NCBI GenBank assembly: GCA_021186555.1
Contig: JAJKFL010000005.1
Span: 55,908,135 to 55,972,134, forward strand
DNA length: 64,000 bases
Reading direction: 5' to 3'
Origin: Reticulitermes speratus
Lineage: Eukaryota; Arthropoda; Insecta; Blattodea; Rhinotermitidae
Made by a program: the position numbers and the translations under genes. Shown here one piece after another: positions 20,724-29,263 of the stretch (position 1 is its first letter; each line of letters opens with the position of its first letter). The notes beneath the pieces were generated by a model. It did no database searches and was not told the DNA's origin. It saw only the letters and a list, made by a program, of their open reading frames with translations.

Positions 20724-22373
20724 CAGTAGTAGTAGTAGTAGTAGTAGCAGTAGTACTTGCACTCAGTTCGCACACTGTGTTTACATATTCCTACAACAAA
20801 TTAACAGCCATTATTTACATAACAATAAAGGCCCGCTACGCGCCACTATGTACTTGATTTTGGTCTTATGGGCTACATGTTTCGGCCAAAACACAGCCAT
20901 CCTTAGGCAGCCCATAAATTACGTGTAAGCCAGTACATTGTATGCAGTACCAATTTTGTCTTTCTAATCGAAGCGACTTTCTCTGTGAGGTACGGACAGA
21001 ATCTTTATAATATAATGTTGACTCAATGCAGTCTTCGTAATTTTAAAGGGATAATTACTTTTAATTAGGAAGGAACAATTTTTACGACGATAGATTATAT
21101 TTAGTTCTAATTTAACAAAGTTGAAAGAATGTGACAAAGTATGAGGAATTAATTTTGTTTCTTCAAGTTCCATTCGATTATTATGGGCCGCGATAGCTCA
21201 GTCGGTATAGCGACTCGCTACGAGCTGGACGGTCCGGGGATCGAATCCCGGTGGCGGCGAGATTTTCTGCACCCGTCCAGACCGGCCCTGGGGCCTAACC
21301 CAGCCTCATGTACAGTGGGTACCGGGTCATTCCTGGGGGTAAAGCGGCCGGGGCGTGGAGTTGACCACCCACCCCCATCTAGCGCCGAGGTTAAAGAAAG
21401 AGTACAGCTATACCTCTACTCCCCCTCTGGGCCTTCATGGCCTGTTCTAGGGTGAACTTTACCTTTACCTTTACCATTCGATTATTTTGTTCACACACAA
21501 CAAAGGTAAGAAAAAAGTCTCTTGTCCCCGCCAGGAATCGAGTTACGATCCCTCGGTTGTCCACCCGTTGCCTTGTCACTATATCGACTGAGCTATACAC
21601 ACTAACATAAATTTGAAAATACGAAAGCAGAAACGGAATCCTTCAGTTGGTCCTCGCCAGCCAATGCGACCGACTGCACTTGCTGCCTTAGCAACTAGTC
21701 ACAACTAGTCACAACTAGTCACAACTTGCCCACATTCTGCATTCTTACTTCCAGACTTGCTGCCTTAGCAACTAGTCATAACTAGTCACAACTAGTCACA
21801 ACTTGCCCACATTCTGCATTCTTACTTCCAGACTTGCTGCCTTAGCAACTAGTCACAACTAGTCACAACTTGCCCACATTCTGCATTCTTACTTCCAGAC
21901 TTGCTGCCTTAGCAACTAGTCACAACTAGTAACAACTAGTCACAACTAGTCACAACTTGCCCACATTCTGCATTCTTACTTCCAGACTTGCTGCCTTAGC
22001 AACTAGTCACAACTAGTCACAACTAGTAACAACTAGTCACAACTAGTCACAACTAGTCACAACTTGCCACATTCTGCATTTTACTTCCAGACTTGCTGCC
22101 ACAACTAGTCACATGAACTAGTCACAACTAGTCACAACTTGCCCCAGTTCTGATTTTACTTCCAGACTTGCTGCCAACAACCGACATGATGGATGCAGCC
22201 AAATCTTTGATCCAGTGTGGGGTTGACCGAGGGTCCATAGCAGCAGACTACAAACTTCTGGGACACCGTCAAGTTCGGGACACGCTGTGCCCCGGGACAC
22301 ATTCTACGACAATATCACCATGTGGTCCCACTGGGACCCGCTTCAGGACGTGGTGCCGGTCCCACATCAATGA
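13666..22373 (+). CDS. PGRP gene A: catalytic-type peptidoglycan recognition protein (5' end not found, frameshift in last exon)
   Basis: Three coding exons (13666-13906, 20058-20176, 22166-22373) join in phase (introns of phase 2 and 1) to give a PGRP/amidase_2 domain. PGRPs bind bacterial peptidoglycan. Catalytic members are zinc amidases that cleave between N-acetylmuramic acid and the stem peptide, outside the cell. The zinc ligands of the family are visible: the first His of ILHHT, the His of LLGHRQV and the Cys of TLCPG. The conserved Tyr of DIGY is also present. Cys pairs CNSSENC and SC...QCGV match the usual disulfides, and NIT/NSS are glycosylation sequons. The first exon, expected to encode the signal peptide with a phase-1 donor, was not found and may lie upstream of the window. 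A one-base deletion at 22294-22296 breaks the frame after CPG. Paralogue: gene B. Confidence 0.88.
13985..16110 (+). repeat. 114-bp satellite block 1 (about 18 copies) with one element end, in intron 2 of gene A
   Basis: A 114-bp unit (CGTACCGCGCAGTAAACACA, CTCCGTCTCAGTTATACAAA, CAGTCAGTTAATG, then TGTTCTGAGATCCACACAAA) repeats from about 80 bp after the exon-2 donor to 16026. It ends in the recurring flank TGTTGGCAGAACGTAAAATT ... CACTGGGCTTTAAAG (16027-16104). Unit variants GTTGTAC/GCTGTAC and CAGTCCG/CAGTCTG are interspersed. The same unit and flank occur in eight other blocks in both orientations. Confidence 0.95.
16240..16560 (-). pseudogene. Degenerate LINE 3' region
   Basis: GAGAAGCTGGTAGTTCCTCA, CACTTGTCCCTATCCTGAGG, GCGTGCCACATGCCCCACCC and AATAATATCTGGTGAG align in order with the LINE tail at 27640-27930, on the minus strand. 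No frame is intact. Confidence 0.7.
16561..16710 (-). mobile_element. tRNA-derived SINE fragment
   Basis: Read on the minus strand, GGCAGGATTCGAACCCAGC is a B box, followed by ATATGGGATTTGTGGCGGAC and AAGTGCACT. The same order is seen, diverged, at 36785-36965, 44036-44135 and, on the plus strand, 31550 and 63085. Confidence 0.55.
16711..17035. other. Intron sequence with short (TAACG)n run
   Basis: Nothing gene-like is seen. A short run of TAACG repeats lies at about 16923-16943; the same run occurs at 46475-46490. Confidence 0.4.
17040..17275. repeat. Imperfect ~32-38-bp tandem repeat, about 6 copies
   Basis: Units built from CCATCTACCAAACTACACGG, CGTCATATGTG and variants with GCGCCCATCTACTAAAGTA alternate in two related forms, indicating an older array. 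Confidence 0.8.
17312..17817. repeat. 11-bp minisatellite, about 45 copies
   Basis: The unit TACCGCTACAT alternates with TACCGCTGCAT and a 9-bp form TACCGCTAA. The order of the forms is itself partly repeated (for example around 17430 and 17590), which suggests duplication of longer blocks. The 223-codon frame (ITA/LPLHYR repeats) is an artefact. Confidence 0.95.
18251..19361. repeat. 30-bp minisatellite, about 37 copies
   Basis: The unit AGTCAGCGTGGCTGTCACCG + CACGACTTTC is exact every 30 bp. Only the C/A in AGTCAGC/AGTAAGC and an occasional GGTTGTC vary. As 30 is a multiple of three, two plus frames and one minus frame stay open for about 400-470 codons as 10-residue repeats. The flanks (17990-18240 and 19362-19610) carry phrases such as 'CCGAATTTCACCAAAATCG' that belong to a dispersed repeat in which the array grew. 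Confidence 0.95.
19712..19965 (-). mobile_element. Decayed SINE (same family as 21185 and 23219)
   Basis: The order ACCATGAAGGCGCACGGGGA, AACGCTCCATTC, CTCGGCACTAGATAGACACG, GGTACCAGGTGGGCTCC, GTCTGGATG and GTCACTACACCGCCTGAGCT corresponds to the inverted SINE at 23219-23516. It is much more diverged, so older. It lies about 90 bp upstream of exon 3 of gene A. Confidence 0.65.
20058..20176 (+). CDS. PGRP gene A, exon 3
   Basis: The acceptor is CCTTGCTTGCAG and the donor GTGAGT at 20177. The exon is 119 nt, phase 2 in and phase 1 out, exactly the length of the matching exon in gene B. It encodes [30 protein letters not shown] and ICFIGDYM, the central strand-rich part of the PGRP domain. The first base completes the codon AAT, so the junction reads DIGYNF as in most PGRPs. 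Confidence 0.95.
20253..20437. mobile_element. Fold-back retroelement insertion with 14-bp target duplication, in intron 3 of gene A
   Basis: The direct repeat TCAAGCGATATTGT flanks the insert (20239-20252 and 20438-20451). The insert contains a long hairpin: 20332-20372 pairs with 20385-20426 (one bulged base), loop GACTCTTTACCT. Each arm carries GATGGGACCGATACGTTG + TCCCCGAAACGTCGG, so two copies of one short terminal sequence face each other. The 14-bp duplication points to target-primed reverse transcription. Confidence 0.8.
20450..20552. repeat. 22-23-bp tandem repeat, 4-5 copies
   Basis: TACTGTGTTAATGTTTGTGT + TAA repeats directly after the fold-back insertion. The first unit has one T fewer. 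Confidence 0.9.
20651..20755. repeat. (AGT)n microsatellite
   Basis: About 35 AGT triplets with a few GGT and AGC interruptions. All frames read through as poly-Ser, poly-Val or poly-Tyr/Thr, with no gene implied. Confidence 0.97.
20872..20908 (-). other. Terminal stem-loop motif (hammerhead-like), copy 2
   Basis: Minus strand: CCTAAGGATGGC ... GCCGAAACATGT. It matches the pattern CTGA-N-GATG, stem, GAAAC seen at 20387, 38341, 38446, 39714, 44543 and 60376, with a GGC/GCC stem. Two bases of the expected CTGAAGA core have changed. Confidence 0.4.
21185..21474 (+). mobile_element. Complete tRNA-derived SINE with target duplication, in intron 3 of gene A
   Basis: It starts GGGCCGCGATAGCTCAGTCG (A box) and has the B box GATCGAATCCC. 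It then has a body with GTAAAGCGGCCGGGGCGTGG and a (TTTACC)n tail. CATTCGATTATTAT (21171-21184) and CATTCGATTATTTT (21475-21488) form the target duplication (13/14), so the insertion is fairly recent. A sister copy lies inverted at 23219-23516. Confidence 0.9.
21515..21600 (-). mobile_element. tRNA-like SINE head
   Basis: On the minus strand TATAGCTCAGTCGATATAGT (A box) is followed after a typical spacing by GGATCGTAACTCGATTCCTG (B-box-like). Only the tRNA-like head is recognisable. Confidence 0.55.
21670..22150 (+). repeat. Minisatellite carrying repeated copies of the exon-4 splice acceptor
   Basis: Units consist of ACTTGCTGCCTTAGCAACTA, a variable number of GTCACAACTA decamers, CTTGCCCACATTCTGCATTC and TTACTTCCAG. 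The last part plus the next ACTTGCTGCC duplicates the 3' splice site and first 10 bases of gene A exon 4. Copies of CTTCCAG|ACTTGCTGCC end at 21754, 21831, 21898, 21985 and 22090; the functional one ends at 22165. After the decoys the frame stops at once (HLLP-stop, or HLLPQLVT-stop at 22090). Only the last acceptor continues into the PGRP domain. Confidence 0.9.
22166..22373 (+). CDS. PGRP gene A, exon 4 (C-terminal part, with frameshift)
   Basis: The acceptor is GATTTTACTTCCAG, phase 1. The exon reads LLPTTDMMDAAKSLIQ, CGVDRGSIAADYKL and LGHRQVRDTLCPG, with the second and third zinc ligands (His of GHRQV, Cys of LCPG). Immediately after CPG the frame is lost: a G appears to be missing in 22294-22296. 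In the shifted frame from 22296 the family's usual ending resumes as DTFYDNITMWSHWDPL and then nine more residues to the TGA at 22371-22373. Without the shift a non-homologous tail runs to 22401. Either the gene is newly broken or the base is an assembly error. Confidence 0.9.
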
Positions 22374-22447
22374 CGTCTCGCTGCATTTACCATTGCTATA
22401 GTGCGTTAGCATTTTAGAGCTGACCGAGATGTGGCTTTGTACATCTG

Positions 22448-22725
22448 CAGTCTGTCTTACGACAGGTCCGTAGCCTCTTACACAGCGAGTTCTACTACAC
22501 ACAGGTGCGATCTAGTGCTTCCTCTTTCAATTTACAGTATCTTCTCTTTTCCTTAAGGTCATCCAGTAGCTCCTTACGTCTTCTCCCTCGTCTTCCCGTC
22601 ATTTCTATCCTTCCTTCTAACTTTCCTTCAACCACATGTTTCAGAAGGCAGTTTCTACGCAAGATGTGACCAATCCAGTTAGCCTTTCTTCTTTTTATTG
22701 TATGTACGATATTCCCAAAATTATG
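22448..22725 (-). pseudogene. LINE reverse-transcriptase C-terminal fragment
   Basis: Minus-strand frames read NIVHTIKRRKANWIGHILRR, NCLLKHVVEGKLEGR, GRRGRRRKELLDDLKEKR and, after a frame change, RGYGPVVRQT. This is the tail that follows the thumb of a non-LTR retrotransposon polymerase. It lies tail-to-tail about 75 bp after the stop of gene A. A related copy is at 29655-29930. Confidence 0.8.
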
Positions 22726-23202
22726 TACCGACTGTCGACAGTGTGCGCATATATAATAAATTTGTTCATGAAATAAGTCAGGTGAAGTGTTCACATTCAT
22801 GTGCACAGTGTTTACATCATGTGCACAGACAAAAATTTAAAGCCTTCCTTCAAAACAACAAGAAAAAAACACAACCAAATTCTTTGCAGGGGGTTGCGTG
22901 CGCTTAAAGTAACAGCCTCCATCTTGCTGACAGCTCGGACAAGAAGCCAACACAGTGCAGAGCAAACGTGTATCTGAGTGTGAGTTTATGCTTTCTCGTT
23001 ATCGAAATTCGGTCCACGGGATAAGATCTTTGCCGTAATAAGACCCGGTACGTCTTACACACATTATTTGAAGGACAGCCTCATACATAAAGCTGATTAA
23101 CTGCGGATTTAAAACGTGTTCTAAAACGCGAGGAAGCAAAACGTAACGGCAGATACTGTAGACGAGTGTCAGCTGTGGAGCTAGCGAAGGGTTCCAACGG
23201 TG
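22726..23202. other. Intergenic stretch without recognisable gene
   Basis: No exon, repeat array or RNA gene recognised. Confidence 0.4.
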
Positions 23203-23218
23203 CGCCGTACGAGCAGTA

Positions 23219-23516
23219 AGGTAAAGGTAAAGGTAAAGGTCACCCTACAACAGGCCATGAAGGCCCAGAGGAGGAGTAGAGCTATAGCTCTACTCTTTCT
23301 TTAACCCTGACACTAGATGAGGGTAGGTGGTCAACGCCACGCCCCAGCCGCTTTACCCCCGGGAATGACCCGGTAGGCCTACTCATTGTACAGGAGGCTG
23401 GGTGGGCCCCAGGGCCGGTCTGGACGTGTGCGGAAAATCTCGCCCCCACCGGGATTCGATCCCCGGACCGTCCAGCTCGTAGCGAGTCGCTATACCGACT
23501 GAGCTATCGCGGCCCA
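23219..23516 (-). mobile_element. Complete tRNA-derived SINE with target duplication
   Basis: This is the inverted sister of 21185-21474: (GGTAAA)n at the left, tRNA head TGGGCCGCGATAGCTCAGTC at the right. CGCCGTACGAGCAGTA (23203-23218) and CGCCGTAAGAGCAGTA (23517-23532) are the target duplication (15/16). Confidence 0.9.
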
Positions 23517-23532
23517 CGCCGTAAGAGCAGTA

Positions 23533-24266
23533 GCCTACTGTAAAGAGCGAATGGCCTGTAGTCCTCTTGTCACGTGGTTTCAGACTTCCAAGCTTGCCCT
23601 CGCCTTCCTATCAACTGTCAAGGCTGTCAGTACGTCATGCCAGTACTTCAGAAACCCGCCCACAGACATGTCAAAAGGACCACTGGTACGATTTTCAACA
23701 GTTTCGGAGCTGTGAGTGAGGATTTCAGTGTTTCTCAAACTTTCTGGTACCGCGGCCCCCTCAACAGACTTCTAATTCTGCGGACTACCCCCCACAGTGA
23801 TCCCAACTACCTGTATTACACGAACACATTCTGGTTCACCTCTATCTCCGCCTTGCATTCATTCGCTGTTTCTTTCACTTGACCCCAAGCACGGAAATTT
23901 AACGGGCTGAAGTCTGGGGCCTTTGTGGAACACGGAGCTTTGTGTGTTTGTGACCGACCACGGCCATGTTCGTACATTATTGAAACCGCCGTACTTACGT
24001 GTAAATTATTATCGAACTTCAAAGCACTCACCGCTACATCGCCGTTGAGAACTGGATCCACGTTCCTATACTGTATATAGCTCCTGACGTAATGCCAGAG
24101 AATCATGAAACATCCTGTATATAGAAACAAATATACAGAATAAAAATACAAAATAAACACTGTAAGATGTGTGCGTAATTTCATAAGACGGTAGCAGCTG
24201 TACGTTGCACGATTGTTTTATAAGTGGAGGAATGCTTACGCAGCAACATAAGAGTCACATCTGTTT
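23533..24266. other. Intergenic stretch without recognisable gene
   Basis: Frames of about 100-120 codons exist on both strands but show no known motif. The end near 24060-24120 (CTGTATATAG, CATCCTGTATATAG) resembles transposable-element tails. Confidence 0.4.
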
Positions 24267-25903
24267 AAAGATATTAATGGTCTAGGGGATGAGAGGGGTG
24301 TCCTAGGGGATGAGAGGGGTGTCCTAGGGGATGACACGGGTGTCCTAGGGGATGAGAGGGGTGTCCTAGGGGGTGAGAGGGGTGTCCTAGGGGATGAGAG
24401 GGGTGTCCTAGGGGATGAGAGGGGTGTCCTAGGGGATGAGAGGGGTGTCCTAGGGGATGAGAGGGGTGTCCTAGGGGATGAGAGGGTGTCCTAGGGGTGA
24501 GAGGGGTGTCCTAGGGGATGAGAGGGGTGTCCTAGGGGATGAGAGGGGTGTCCTAGGGATGAGAGGGGTGTCCTAGGGGATGAGAGGGGTGTCCTAGGGG
24601 ATGAGAGGGGTGTCCTAGGGATGACAGGGGTGTCCTAGGGGGTGAGAGGGGTGTCCTAGGGGATGACAGGGGTGTCCTAGGGGGTGAGAGGGGTGTCCTA
24701 GGGGATGACAGGGGTGTCCTAGGGGATGACAGGGGTGTCCTAGGGGGTGAGAGGGGTGTCCTAGGGGATGAGAGGGGTGTCCTAGGGGATGAGAGGGGTG
24801 TCCTAGGGGATGACAGGGGTGTCCTAGGGGATGAGAGGGGTGTCCTAGGGGATGACAGGGGTGTCCTAGGGGATGACAGGGGTGTCCTAGGGGATGAGAG
24901 GGGTGTCCTAGGGGATGAGAGGGGTGTCCTAGGGGATGAGAGGGGTGTCCTAGGGGATGAGAGGGGTGTCCTAGGGGATGAGAGGGGTGTCCTAGGGGAT
25001 GACAGGGGTGTCCTAGGGGATGAGAGGGGTGTCCTAGGGGATGACAGGGGTGTCCTAGGGGATGACAGGGGTGTCCTAGGGGATGAGAGGGGTGTCCTAG
25101 GGGATGAGAGGGGTGTCCTAGGGGGTGAGAGGGGTGTCCTAGGGGATGACAGGGGTGTCCTAGGGGATGAGAGGGGTGTCCTAGGGGGTGAGAGGGGTGT
25201 CCTAGGGGATGAGAGGGGTGTCCTAGGGGATGAGAGGGGTGTCCTAGGGGATGAGAGGGTGTCCTAGGGGATGACAGGGGTGTCCTAGGGGATGACAGGG
25301 GTGTCCTAGGGGATGAGAGGGGTGTCCTAGGGGATGACAGTTCAGATGACGGGTGTCCTAGGGGATGACAGGGGTGTCCTAGGGATGACAGGGGTGTCCT
25401 AGGGGATGAGAGGGGTGTCCTAGGGGATGAGAGGGGTGTCCTAGGGGATGAGAGGGGTGTCCTAGGGGATGAGAGGGGTGTCCTAGGGATGAGAGGGGTG
25501 TCCTAGGGGATGACAGGGGTGTCCTAGGGGATGAGAGGGGTGTCCTAGGGGATGACAGGGGTGTCCTAGGGGATGACAGGGGTGTCCTAGGGGATGAGAG
25601 GGGTGTCCTAGGGGATGAGAGGGGTGTCCTAGGGGGTGAGAGGGGTGTCCTAGGGGATGACAGGGTGTCCTAGGGGATGAGAGGGGTGTCCTAGGGGGTG
25701 AGAGGGGTGTCCTAGGGGATGAGAGGGGTGTCCTAGGGGATGAGAGGGGTGTGTCCTAGGGGATGAGAGGGGTGTCCTAGGGGATGAGAGGGGTGTCCTA
25801 GGGGATGACAGGGGTGTCCTAGGGGATGAGAGGGGTGTCCTAGGGGATGACAGGGGTGTCCTAGGGGATGAGAGGGGTGTCCTAGGGGTGAGGGGGGTGT
25901 CCT
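24267..25903. repeat. 21-bp minisatellite, about 78 copies
   Basis: The unit GGGGATGAGAGGGGTGTCCT + A is repeated. GATGAGAGG, GATGACAGG and GGTGAGAGG forms are mixed, and a long ordered block (about 24820-25240) recurs at about 25505-25750, indicating large-block duplication. An interruption (CAGTTCAGATGACGG) lies at 25338. Many units lack one G, consistent with G-run length errors. Confidence 0.95.
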
Positions 25904-26787
25904 ACGCTGTGGGCACCTCTGGGTATGAAACCCCCCCGGAAATTTCACAACACGTTTCAGGGAAAGGTGTACATCCATGAAAAAATCCATCAACAGAATC
26001 TGTCCTTAAAGCATTTGACGTAAGACGTGACACTTCGTAACACAGCCGTGCGTAGCCACGGAACTGTGGAAATGAGGAAATGTATTGTTTTAGAAAATCT
26101 ACGGTGCTGGCGGAACTAAGTATTTTATTTTCAGTCACATATGTTATACAGGGTCCTTATTTTATCTGACAGATATCGCTCATCACTTCCCACCGCCAAT
26201 GTGCCGCGTGTGTAAGCGGTCGTCCGAGTGAGACACGTTAATACGACAAAGGAGCCGACAGGAAGTGGCATAAGATGGTTGTCAGATAGAATAATGTCCC
26301 TACAGTTTGCAAACGGTCATTGGTGTCAGAACTTCGTTGCGAAATTTTTATTTTGTCTTGCTGACGAGGGTGGTGGTGGTGGTGGTGGTGGTGGTGTGGT
26401 GGTGGTGGTGGTGGTGGTGGTGACGGTGGTGAATGCCACATGAGCAACATTCTGACTTCCTATATTCCAGTTACATTCAACTTCATACACTGCAAGTCCA
26501 AACCACACAAACAATGTAACATAATGATCATCGTTGCACAGTTTTGTGTCATCATCATCATATGGACTGCATCATCAGTACAAAGCGATGTACTGATGAT
26601 GCAGCAGCTTTATTATAACGAATAAACCAAAAGCACGTCAAACGCTGTTAGAGGAAGCCAGAACAAAAGCTTTGCAGTTCCTGTCTGACGTCATCAGTGG
26701 GTAAACGCGCGGACCGCCAGGTCAGTGAACACAAGTACTGAACACAGAGCGGCCATCTTGAGCACTACTGAACTGCATGCAGCTCAG
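25904..26787. other. Intergenic stretch with (GGT)n and a hairpin
   Basis: Contains a (GGT)n microsatellite at about 26370-26432 and a perfect 16-bp inverted repeat (26567-26582 with 26589-26604, CTGCATCATCAGTACA, loop AAGCGA). TATACAGGGTCCTTATTTTA near 26147 is a diverged relative of the 46-bp unit at 29264. No gene is recognised. Confidence 0.6.
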
Positions 26788-27235
26788 TCCTTCTTGAGAA
26801 GCTAACAGGTCGTCAGCTAGTCAAGAAATTGCCCGCGTTTTATGGAACCCCAAGGTTCATTACCGCACTCACAACAGCCCGCCACCTGTCCCTATCCTAA
26901 GTAAGGCCCCATAACTAACTAACTAACTAACTAACACCATGTACCACAGTCCTTCTTGAGAAGCTAACAGGTCGTCAGCTAGTCAAGAAATTCCCCGCGT
27001 TTTATGGAACCCCAAGGTTCATTACCGCACTCACAACAGCCCGCCACCTGTCCCTATCCTAAGTAAGGCCCCATAACTAACTAACTAACTAACTAACACC
27101 ATGTACCACAGTCCTTCTTGAGAAGCTAACAGGTCGTCAGCTAGTCAAGAAATTCCCCGCGTTTTATGGAACCCCAAGGTTCATTACCGCATTCACAACA
27201 GCCCGCCACCTGTCCCTATCCTAAGTAAGGCCCCA

Positions 27236-27268
<33 letters not shown>

Positions 27269-27717
27269 CCATACAGCACAGTCCTTCTTGAGAAGCTAAC
27301 AGGTCGTCAGCTAGTCAAGAAATTCCCCGCGTTTTATGGAACCCCAAGGTTCATTACCGCATTCACAACAGCCCGCCACCTGTCCCTATCCTAAGTAAGG
27401 CCCCATAACTAACTAACTAACTAACTAACTCCATACAGCACAGTCCTTCTTGAGAAGCTAACAGGTCGTCAGCTAGTCAAGAAATTCCCCGCGTTTTATG
27501 GAACCCCAAGGTTCATTACCGCATTCACAACAGCCCGCCACCTGTCCCTATCCTAAGTAAGGCCCCATAACTAACTAACTAACTAACTCCATACAGCACA
27601 GTCCTTCTTGAGAAGCTAACAGGTCGTCAGCTAGTCAAGAAATTCCCCGCGTTTTATGGAACCCCAAGGTTCATTACCGCATTCACAACAGCCCGCCACC
27701 TGTCCCTATCCTGAGCC
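26788..27717 (-). repeat. Tandemly repeated LINE 3' end, 6 units of ~150-165 bp
   Basis: Each unit runs from CAGTCCTTCTTGAGAAGCTA through TTTTATGGAACCCCAAGGTT and CACAACAGCCCGCCACCTGT to a (CTAA)n stretch of differing length. Read on the minus strand, this is the last coding codons and 3' end of the LINE that follows at 27640-28125 (…[16 protein letters not shown]). The rightmost unit is continuous with the LINE body. The (CTAA)n may be the LINE's own simple-repeat tail. Confidence 0.9.
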
Positions 27718-28125
27718 ATATCAATCCAGTCCATGCCCCCCCAATCCCACTTCTTGAAGATCCATTTTAATATTATCATCCCATCTACGCCTGGGTTTTC
27801 CAAGTGGTCTCCTTCCCTCAGGTCTCCCCACCAAAATCCTGTATGCACCTCTCCCCTCACCCATACGTGCTACATGCCCCGCCCACCTCATTCTTCTTGA
27901 TTTGATCACCCAATAATATTTGGTGATCAGTACAGATCATTAAGTTCCTCGTTATGTAGTCTTCTCCACTCCCCTGTTACCTCGTCCCTCTTAGGCCCAA
28001 ATATCCCCCTCAGCACCCTATTCTCGAACACCCTCAGCCTATGTTCCTCCCTCAGTGTGACAGACCAAGTTTCACACCCATACAAAACATAATACAAAAA
28101 TGTAAACAGCACAGTAGCCCTGTAC
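27640..28125 (-). pseudogene. 5'-truncated LINE: reverse-transcriptase C-terminal region
   Basis: Minus strand, in order: FLYYVLYGCETWSVTLREEH, RLRVFENRVLRGIFGPKRDE, VTGEWRRLHNEELNDLY. After a frame change it reads [17 protein letters not shown] and [20 protein letters not shown], then [18 protein letters not shown]. This is the well-known C-terminal region of an insect non-LTR retrotransposon polymerase. Frameshifts and the missing 5' part show it is dead. It is the reference copy for the fragments at 12035 and 16240 and for the minisatellite at 12405. Confidence 0.88.
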
Positions 28126-28345
28126 ACGTCATGAAGCCACATGCGGGGAGTGGAGGTACAGCGCCAATCGTTTTTAATCTCTGCACTAGACAGGTGGGTA
28201 GTCAACTTCAAGCCCCAGCCGATTTAACCCTACAGAACCGGTCTGAAAGTTCTGCAGAAAACTGTCTTGCCTTAATGGGAATCGAACTCCGGATCGCACA
28301 GCCCGTAGTCTAGTCACTATACTGACTGAGCTATCCCGGCTCAAT
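28126..28345 (-). mobile_element. tRNA-derived SINE
   Basis: On the minus strand the head GAGCCGGGATAGCTCAGTCA (A box) and GGAGTTCGATTCCCATTA (B box) are followed by a body with CTAGTGCAGAGATT-like and CTTCATGACGTG elements related to the SINE at 21185. Its 5' end is the seed of the 37-bp array that follows. Confidence 0.8.
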
Positions 28346-28806
28346 ACGTCACGTAATGTTATAACAGCTATCCAGGCTCAATACGTCACGTAATGTTATA
28401 ACAGCTATCCCGGCTCAATACGTCACGTAATGTTATAACAGCTATCCCGGCTCAATACGTCACGTAATGTTATAACAGCTATCCAGGCTCAATACGTCAC
28501 GTAATGTTATAACAGCTATCCAGTCTCAATACGTCACGTAATGTTATAACAGCTATCCAGGCTCAATACGTCACGTAATGTTATAACAGCTATCCAGGCT
28601 CAATACGTCACGTAATGTTATAACAGCTATCCCGGCTCAATACGTCACGTAATGTTATAACAGCTATCCCTGCTCAATACGTCACGTAATGTTATAACAG
28701 ATATCCCTGCTCAATACGTCACGTAATGTTATAACAGCTATCCCGGCTCAATACGTCACGTAATGTTATAACAGCTATCCCGGATCAATATGTCACGTAC
28801 TGTTAT
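28340..28806. repeat. 37-bp minisatellite, about 12 copies, seeded at a SINE 5' end
   Basis: The unit GCTATCCCGGCTCAATACGT + CACGTAATGTTATAACA includes GCTATCCCGGCTC, the inverted first bases of the adjoining SINE, plus its 5' flank. The array evidently began by duplication across the SINE insertion point. Confidence 0.9.
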
Positions 28807-29263
28807 AACAGCTAACCGTCACCACGTGTTTTCACAGTCAACGGAGCCCAGCAGCACGTATATTGGAACGCGCTAAATTATTTTGGTTTAAGAAGGGCTA
28901 CTCAAGTTCAGTGCCGTGCGGACCGCTGATCGGCGCCGTTTCCTTTCCACTAATTCCACAACTGTCAAGCTGACGCAGTTCATGACCGAAATGCGAGAAT
29001 AATACAAAACGCAAGTGTCACCGTGACAGTCAGTGACTGCAGGCGCAGACGTTCTGTAACGAACAGACCGTCACGTCACCTCGCTGTGCCTTCTACACGT
29101 CTACACACTCCTGCTTGGCCTTCGGATTCAAAACTCGGCCCGGACACCACCCATCCCGTCTGGGAGTCGTGGTGTTCCTCAGTCACCTCACACATGTCAG
29201 GGCAGAACCTCAAATGTGCCACTATCCCTTCCTTCCCAAGTCACAATTCACCAATTACCGTCA
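28807..29263. other. Intergenic stretch without recognisable gene
   Basis: No exon or RNA gene recognised. Confidence 0.4.

Noticed and set aside
20543-20857. Poly-Ser, poly-Val and poly-Tyr frames
   Set aside because: Translations of an (AGT)n microsatellite.
21185-21260. Functional tRNA gene
   Set aside because: A and B boxes are present, but the sequence continues into a SINE body with (TTTACC)n tail and target duplications; it does not fold as a canonical tRNA with acceptor stem. The same holds for 7794, 38801, 44971 and 48929.
27654-28211. Cellular gene on the minus strand (frames of 60-94 codons)
   Set aside because: The motifs are those of a LINE reverse-transcriptase tail, often misannotated as a host gene; frames are broken and the 5' part is missing.
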